The notes beneath the pieces are model-generated. The model made no database searches, was not told the origin of the DNA, and saw nothing but the letters and a program-made list of their open reading frames with translations. Position numbers and translations under genes: made by a program. Positions 5,295 through 10,608 of a stretch of DNA of 10,608 bases are shown here, piece after piece (position 1 is the stretch's first letter; each line of letters begins with the position of its first letter). This stretch comes from Chitinophagales bacterium (GTDB lineage Bacteria; Bacteroidota; Bacteroidia; Chitinophagales; UBA2359), in NCBI GenBank assembly GCA_020629335.1, contig JAHDDN010000167.1, positions 1-10,608 on the forward strand, written 5' to 3'.

Positions 5295-6104
5295 CTATAG
5301 AGGAGTATAGACACTTACCCCTGATTCGCTATAAGCTTCGCAGAACCAAGAGATTGTGATGACGCCAGTTTCTGGATTTCTTTCATTTACTCCACCATCT
5401 AACGGAACAACTGCTCCCCATGGATCTTCTATACCTTCCCACGTGATAGTATTACATACATCCTGAATATTTCCAGTGATTCCAGTAGTACTATAAGCAC
5501 CAACATAAGGGCCTTCACTATAAAGTCCACCAGAAAGATCAGCTATTGTATAAGTCCCTGATCCTAAATCCACTAATTCGACTTCTGCTATATCATTAGA
5601 AGGATAATCTCCAATAAAATCATGTTGAGTATAGGTAGTGCTAACACTATATAAGCCACCAATACTCGAAGAACAAGATGCTTTGAAAACAGCATCAATA
5701 TTATTAGCTAATACTCTACTATCCCCTGTATGTATTTCTTGTGCCATTCTAAGTTCATCGCCTTGTACTAATGAATCTATTGGAAAGCTAAAGCCTGCCA
5801 TTACCTCTTCTAAGCCTAGCTCAAAAGTTATAGGTAAATCTGAGGTATTTACAGTTGTGTACAAAACCTTTTCGTTAAGCAAATTTTTATAGATATCAAT
5901 TTGCCCTGATCCCGTTGTTGAAACTACCTCGTCTAAAGTATAGGAAATAGACGTATTGGGCGGATTTGTTATATCAATAAAACCTTCTAGGCCAGAGATA
6001 CTTGGCAATGCGCCAGTTTCAAAGCCATACTTTTCCTCATCACAGCTTATCAATACCATTGATACGATGAAGAAAAGTAAAGCCGTATATTTGAATTGCT
6101 TCAT
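5295..6104 (-). CDS. Lipoprotein encoded downstream of SusCD
   Basis: This gene encodes 269 residues. Seen: a signal peptide with lipobox L18-I19-S20-C21, so the mature protein is a lipoprotein beginning CDEEKYGFE. Its acidic residues right after the cysteine are compatible with export to the outer surface, as described for some Bacteroidota lipoproteins. Residues about 35-140 look like a beta-rich immunoglobulin-like domain. Residues about 147-269 form a second beta-rich part (GLYSVSTTYTQHDF..., ending ETGVITISWFCEAYSESGVSVYTPL) of a type often found in the last gene of SusCD operons. Cysteines C144, C217 and C255 could form a disulphide. It starts 36 bases after the susD stop and is the last gene before the terminator, so it belongs to the operon. 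Its likely job is binding the imported ligand at the cell surface, in the manner of SusE/SusF, but no sequence identity with those was established. Confidence 0.82.
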   Translation of the reverse strand: MKQFKYTALLFFIVSMVLISCDEEKYGFETGALPSISGLEGFIDITNPPNTSISYTLDEVVSTTGSGQIDIYKNLLNEKVLYTTVNTSDLPITFELGLEEVMAGFSFPIDSLVQGDELRMAQEIHTGDSRVLANNIDAVFKASCSSSIGGLYSVSTTYTQHDFIGDYPSNDIAEVELVDLGSGTYTIADLSGGLYSEGPYVGAYSTTGITGNIQDVCNTITWEGIEDPWGAVVPLDGGVNERNPETGVITISWFCEAYSESGVSVYTPL

Positions 6105-6140
6105 TATTTCAATTTTAAAAATTAATAAATTGTTAGAGGA

Positions 6141-7679
6141 TTAATTAACATCCCACCACACTTTAGAGCTTAATAGATCACCACCTACCATAGCAGAGGC
6201 TTCTGTATAATTATCTCCATTAAGTGTTTGTTCTTTCTTAGGGAATTCCATCCTTACAGGGATTCCATCACCTAATAATACTCCGTCAATTGGTAATTGA
6301 AGAATACCAAAGTCTAATCTTCTCCACTCAATCCATCCTTGTATACCTTGCATATACATGTCTAGCCATTTTTGGGTACCGATAGATACTTTCCAGTTAC
6401 CTGCATCATAAGGATTCGCTGTTAAGTAATCTACATAAAGTGTACTCATACAGTTTTCGCCATTTTCATCACAGTCTGTAGGTACATCTGCAATACCCCA
6501 ATAAGCCATAGAAGCTGCTACACCATTAGTGAAGTGCGCTGATGCATCTCCAGAGATGAATCCTCTTTCTACCGCTTCTGCTAATAAGAACTCTACTTCT
6601 GCATATCCTAAGTGCATAACTGGTGCACTTGGTCTTAACACATCATTTGCAGTAAAATCTACTAGTCCACCTACAGCAGCAGTACCGCTTGGTTGGCAAA
6701 CATCCGCTTCAGCTACTGCACCTGCACCTTCATCATCTAATCCAAATGGCATTCCCACATATTCTCCAGCAGAGTTAGCATCTGCAAAAGAACCAACTCT
6801 TGGATCACCCATACTATTCAGTTTATCTACTAAAGTATTAGAAACCGCAAAATCTGGACGAGTTTTACGATCTTCATTTAGTGGATTATTATCAGGAGCA
6901 GCTCCGCCATAGTGAAGCATTGCACTTTCTGCATTACTTGTAAAGACACCAGCAGCAACAGCATCACTAACCGCTGTGCTTGCAGCGCTTTCATTAACAT
7001 CTGCCATTCTCATTGCTACTCTAAGTTTTAGAGAGCTAGCAAACTTTTTCCACATACCCAAATCGCCACCATACATTAAGTCTCCACCATCAAAAGAAGG
7101 GGCACTTTCATCTATTTGTGCGTGTGCAGCAGATAATTCTGCTATCAAATCTGCATAGATAGATTCTTGAGAGTCATATTTTGGACTCAAGAATTCTAAG
7201 CTATTCAGTGCTTGAGAATATGGAATCGGGCCATATACATCCGTCAAAATATGGAAACCATAGGCTCTTAATATTCTTGCGATTGCAATTTGATTTTCAC
7301 TTGCAGCACCGATATTATTATCTGTGTTGATTGCTATAATTTGGTTGAGATCCTGAATTCCTCCTCCTTCATTAAGGCCTGCATAAATAGCTTGCCAGAA
7401 GTTATCATTTTGAGAATCTCTGTATAGATAACGGCTTTCATTTGTATACTGGTTTTGCGCCCAGTATTGAGAGAAAAGCATCCCAAAACGTCCATTATTC
7501 CACTCATCCCATATCTCATCGCTAAATGATTTTTGTACAGAAGTGAGTAGGAAGCCTGTAGATACTACAGCAGGTTGATTTGGATTGACGTTCATTTCTT
7601 CAAAGTCCTTTGTACAAGACGTAAAGGCTCCAATGAAGAACAGAACGATAAAATATTTATATAATTTACTTATTTTCAT
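6141..7679 (-). CDS. SusD/RagB-family nutrient-binding outer membrane lipoprotein
   Basis: This gene encodes 512 residues, typical for the family. Seen: signal peptide with lipobox F19-T20-S21-C22 followed by TKDFEE, whose early lysine and acidic residues fit a surface-export signal. The N-terminal MNVNPNQPAVVSTGFLLTS (about 29-47), the aromatic segment QYWAQNQYTNESRY (71-84) and the C-terminal KVWWDVN ending are typical of the SusD-like_2 branch. The helical TPR scaffold should surround residues about 95-380. Known: SusD proteins sit as a hinged lid on the SusC barrel, bind the ligand outside the cell and close it into the transporter. It is encoded 38 bases after susC and 36 bases before the accessory lipoprotein, in one transcription unit. 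The ligand cannot be inferred; glycans are usual, but peptide-importing members (RagB) exist. Confidence 0.95.
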   Translation of the reverse strand: MKISKLYKYFIVLFFIGAFTSCTKDFEEMNVNPNQPAVVSTGFLLTSVQKSFSDEIWDEWNNGRFGMLFSQYWAQNQYTNESRYLYRDSQNDNFWQAIYAGLNEGGGIQDLNQIIAINTDNNIGAASENQIAIARILRAYGFHILTDVYGPIPYSQALNSLEFLSPKYDSQESIYADLIAELSAAHAQIDESAPSFDGGDLMYGGDLGMWKKFASSLKLRVAMRMADVNESAASTAVSDAVAAGVFTSNAESAMLHYGGAAPDNNPLNEDRKTRPDFAVSNTLVDKLNSMGDPRVGSFADANSAGEYVGMPFGLDDEGAGAVAEADVCQPSGTAAVGGLVDFTANDVLRPSAPVMHLGYAEVEFLLAEAVERGFISGDASAHFTNGVAASMAYWGIADVPTDCDENGENCMSTLYVDYLTANPYDAGNWKVSIGTQKWLDMYMQGIQGWIEWRRLDFGILQLPIDGVLLGDGIPVRMEFPKKEQTLNGDNYTEASAMVGGDLLSSKVWWDVN

Positions 7680-7717
7680 TCTTGTAATTTAATAGAATTA
7701 GAAAAAACAAATTCTTT

Positions 7718-10608
7718 TTAGAATTTGAAACCTAAATTGATACCGATCGTTCTTAAACTTGGTAAAGAACCACCTTCAAAGCCTTGAATATTACTTGTAC
7801 TTACAGTAATTTCAGGATCGATATTTGGTACATTAGAGTAAAGGATCGCTAAGTTTCTACCTACTAAAGATACATTTACATCTCTAATACCTGCATTCCC
7901 TAAAATGTTATTTGGTAATTTGTAAGTAATACGAGCTTCACGTAATTTTACGAAACTTGCATCATAAATTTCCGTCGCATTTAAGAAATATCCACCATTA
8001 TTTTTGAACAACTCTTGTGCACCAATAGTTACATTATTAGCTACACCACTTGATACAGGGTTTCCTTCATCATCTGTAACCATTGCTCCAGTCTCGTCGT
8101 ATTCAGCTAACATGCCTTCTACTACAACACCACTTTCACGAACGCCATCATTAGCCGTTACATCATATAAACCAGACCATTTACCCCACTGATTACTATA
8201 AGAATAAAGGTCTCCGCCTTTCTGAATGTCTATTAAACCATATACAGAGATGCCACCAAAAGATAAAGTAGTATTCACACCACCTGTCCAATCAGCTAAA
8301 TAACTTCCTAATACTTGACCTGTATTTACAAGGTAGTATCCATTCTCTCCTACAATAGGATTGTCATTATCATCATAGTAATAGTCTGTTCCTCTAAATG
8401 AACCATAAGATTCACCAACATAAGCATTCACTGTTACACCGAATAAACTTGATAATTGTAAATTATCAACTCCCTCAGTTAATTCAACTACTTTATTTCG
8501 GTTTTGAGCCCAGTTAACACCTATATCCCATTTGAATTTATTCATTTTAACAGGTGTTAAGTTCAGAGATAATTCCATCCCTTTATTAGTCATTAAACCT
8601 GCATTGATAATCACACTTGAATAACCAGTAGTTGATGATACTGTAACAGGGATAATCTGATCTTCTGTTTTAGAATCATAGTAAGTGAAATCTATTCTTG
8701 CTCTATTTCTAAAGAAATTTAATTCTGTTCCAATCTCCCATGCCGTTGTAATCTCTGGCTTTAAAGTTGGGTTATTTCTTCTATTAGGAGTTGTATAGTT
8801 TGCTGTACCATTGAAGTTAGGTTGTGTTTCATAAGTAATCCCTAATCTATAAGGATCTGTATCGCTACCTACTTGTGCCCATCCAGCTCTTAACTTACCA
8901 AATGAGAATAAGCTATTATCCTTCAAGCCTGGTAATTCTGAAAATACAAATGAAAGCGTAGCAGATGGGTAGAAGTAAGACCAGTTGTCACTTGGTAAAG
9001 TAGAAGACCAGTCATTTCTTGCTGTCAAATCTAAATAAAGCATATTTTTAAAGCCCAAAGAAGCACTACCAAATACACTCTGAATTTCTTTTTCACTTCT
9101 AGTATCAACGATTTCAGCAGGACCTGCTGAGTTCTCTAAGCTAAAGAAATCAGGTACGTTTAAACCACCAACTGTAGAGTTATAGTTTCTATCAAATTTT
9201 CTGTTCATGATGTTACCACCCACAAAAGCATTTAAAGAAAGTACTTCAGATAAGTTTTTATTGAAGTTTAAGATAAGATCTGTATTCGTTTCTTGAAGCT
9301 TATAAATATCCTCTGAATATTTAGCTTCATTAACACCGCCATTAGCGATTCTTTCTTCTCTCTTATCAGTATAGAAATCTGTTTGTACACGTCCTGTCAA
9401 ACTTAAGAAATCAGTCAATTTATAAGTTACTCCTATATTACCGAAATATCTATCTCTTGTATCAGTTTGTACATTTTTATTACGTTGCCAATATGGGTTA
9501 TCCCAATATTGAGGTGCCCCGTTATCTGCTCCTCTTCTATTCCAAGTTCTTTGAGTTCCATCTGGATTTTCATATTCTGCTAAACGATCAAAATCCAATT
9601 GTACTTGCCACCATTGGTTGAAGTTAGAGAAAAGACTTGAGCCATATCCTGTTTGTGGACGACCTAAAGCATTACTCTTTACATAGTTGGCATTAAAGAA
9701 AGAAGAAAGATTATCTGATAGATTATAAGAACCACTCATATTGAAAGTATTTCTATCAAAATTAGAATTAGGCAAAACGAAATCTTGCTGTAAGTTTGTA
9801 TAAGATAAGCGGAATGAACCGTTTTCGTTTGCACCTTCTAAAGCGATATTATTCGTCCAATTTCCACCTGTTTCATAAAAGTCTTCAATTCCAGCTGAAG
9901 GCGCATTCCAAGCACGCTCTTGATTATAATTAGCTGTATCCCAATCATCAAAACTATCCCACTGTCTAACAGGAGTACCGTCTAATTTAGGCCCCCAACT
10001 TTCATCCGCTCCAAAATAAGGATGCAGTTCACCATCTGTTAAGGTATCAACAAAACTTGAAGCATAACCACCACCATATTCATATTGGTAGTTAGGGAAT
10101 AAAGGTACTTGCTGCATCGCATAGTTAGTATTAAAACTAACACCAATACCTTTCTTACCTGGTGTTCCTTTCTTCGTAGTGATAACAATGGCACCATTAG
10201 AAGCTCTTGAACCATAAATTGCGGCTGCAACGGCTCCTCTAAGTACATTGATTGATTCTACATCATCAGGATTCAAATCCTGAATAGCATTACCATAATC
10301 ATATCCACCTGCTGATCTTGTTTGATTAGCACTGGAGTTAAAATTAGAATTATCCATAGGAATACCATCTACTACGAATAATGGTTGATTATTACCCGTT
10401 ACAGAGTTAACCCCTCTAATTAAGATTTTAGATGATCCACCCATATTGTTAGATCCACCCGAAATCTGTACCCCTGCAATTTTACCTTGCAGCGAGTTGA
10501 CGATATTCGTCTCTTTTGCCTGAGTAAGATCTTCCCCTTGGATTTCCTGCGTGGCATAACCTAAAGATTTTTGCTCACGACTAATACCTAAGGCTGTTAC
10601 TACTACTT
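7718..10608 (-). CDS. SusC/RagA-family TonB-linked outer membrane transporter, N-terminus outside window
   Basis: The frame is open from the window edge to a TAA at 7718, giving 962 visible residues. Although an internal ATG exists at 10444, the frame continues upstream without a stop and encodes canonical SusC sequence (VVVTALGISREQKSLGYATQ), so the gene starts beyond the window. Missing are the signal peptide and the carboxypeptidase-regulatory-like domain, about 100 residues. Seen: the plug domain (visible residues 1 to about 147) with LQGKIAGVQISGG, SSKILIRGVNS, PLFVVDGIPMDNS and AAIYGSRASNGAIVITTKKG, then a long beta-barrel ending in NLGFKF with the terminal phenylalanine of outer membrane barrels. 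Known: these 22-stranded barrels import ligands captured by SusD, powered by TonB-ExbBD. It is the first visible gene of the operon susC, susD, lipoprotein. Its promoter and any regulator would lie beyond 10608. Substrate unknown. Confidence 0.96.
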   Translation of the reverse strand, partial: VVVTALGISREQKSLGYATQEIQGEDLTQAKETNIVNSLQGKIAGVQISGGSNNMGGSSKILIRGVNSVTGNNQPLFVVDGIPMDNSNFNSSANQTRSAGGYDYGNAIQDLNPDDVESINVLRGAVAAAIYGSRASNGAIVITTKKGTPGKKGIGVSFNTNYAMQQVPLFPNYQYEYGGGYASSFVDTLTDGELHPYFGADESWGPKLDGTPVRQWDSFDDWDTANYNQERAWNAPSAGIEDFYETGGNWTNNIALEGANENGSFRLSYTNLQQDFVLPNSNFDRNTFNMSGSYNLSDNLSSFFNANYVKSNALGRPQTGYGSSLFSNFNQWWQVQLDFDRLAEYENPDGTQRTWNRRGADNGAPQYWDNPYWQRNKNVQTDTRDRYFGNIGVTYKLTDFLSLTGRVQTDFYTDKREERIANGGVNEAKYSEDIYKLQETNTDLILNFNKNLSEVLSLNAFVGGNIMNRKFDRNYNSTVGGLNVPDFFSLENSAGPAEIVDTRSEKEIQSVFGSASLGFKNMLYLDLTARNDWSSTLPSDNWSYFYPSATLSFVFSELPGLKDNSLFSFGKLRAGWAQVGSDTDPYRLGITYETQPNFNGTANYTTPNRRNNPTLKPEITTAWEIGTELNFFRNRARIDFTYYDSKTEDQIIPVTVSSTTGYSSVIINAGLMTNKGMELSLNLTPVKMNKFKWDIGVNWAQNRNKVVELTEGVDNLQLSSLFGVTVNAYVGESYGSFRGTDYYYDDNDNPIVGENGYYLVNTGQVLGSYLADWTGGVNTTLSFGGISVYGLIDIQKGGDLYSYSNQWGKWSGLYDVTANDGVRESGVVVEGMLAEYDETGAMVTDDEGNPVSSGVANNVTIGAQELFKNNGGYFLNATEIYDASFVKLREARITYKLPNNILGNAGIRDVNVSLVGRNLAILYSNVPNIDPEITVSTSNIQGFEGGSLPSLRTIGINLGFKF

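Noticed and set aside
5638..7158. Plus-strand open frames inside the lipoprotein and susD genes
   Set aside because: They are antisense to well-supported genes and encode low-complexity Ser/Pro/Ala-rich peptides typical of shadow frames.
10445..10608. Taking the ATG at 10444 as the start of the SusC-like protein
   Set aside because: The frame continues without a stop to the window edge and the upstream codons encode the conserved plug-domain start of SusC.
1..10608. tRNA, rRNA or CRISPR array
   Set aside because: No cloverleaf-like sequence, conserved ribosomal RNA stretch or regularly spaced direct repeats with unique spacers was seen.

Overview
The window is low-GC DNA from a member of the Bacteroidota. 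The evidence is a SusC/SusD outer-membrane nutrient uptake pair, lipoproteins with lipoboxes, a Bacteroidota-style DnaB helicase, and start codons preceded by A-rich leaders without clear Shine-Dalgarno sequences. The class cannot be fixed from this sequence. The GC-rich structured intergenic DNA recalls free-living marine groups such as Saprospiria or Cytophagia, but that is only an impression.

Left part (1-1906): two minus-strand genes encode the electron transfer flavoprotein, etfB followed by etfA, the latter cut by the window edge. Divergent from them is a small plus-strand TPR protein. Most of 1907-2325 is a 419-base gap without a gene. It carries three exact DnaA boxes, a fourth with one mismatch, and AT-rich DNA, and it lies immediately upstream of the replicative helicase gene dnaB. 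This makes it a candidate chromosomal replication origin, or at least a DnaA-bound control region.

Middle part (2326-5294): dnaB is complete and ends in an acidic tail very like the C-terminal tip of single-stranded DNA binding protein (SSB). It is followed by two weak hairpins and a strong intrinsic terminator. Next comes a secreted protein of unknown function (4234-4977), preceded by a palindrome-bearing patch and followed by about 240 bases of unusually GC-rich, heavily structured non-coding DNA. That DNA holds a nested imperfect inverted repeat of about 100 bases, a 7-base tandem repeat, and two more stem-loops. It ends at a bidirectional terminator shared with the operon on the other side.

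Right part (5295-10608): a minus-strand operon reads susC-like (N-terminus outside the window), susD-like, then a surface lipoprotein. The gaps are 38 and 36 bases and the terminator closes the operon. The TonB-dependent barrel (SusC) and its lipoprotein lid (SusD) should import a polymer-derived or peptide substrate. The third protein is probably an accessory surface binding protein. No degradative enzyme or regulator lies in the window, so the substrate cannot be named.
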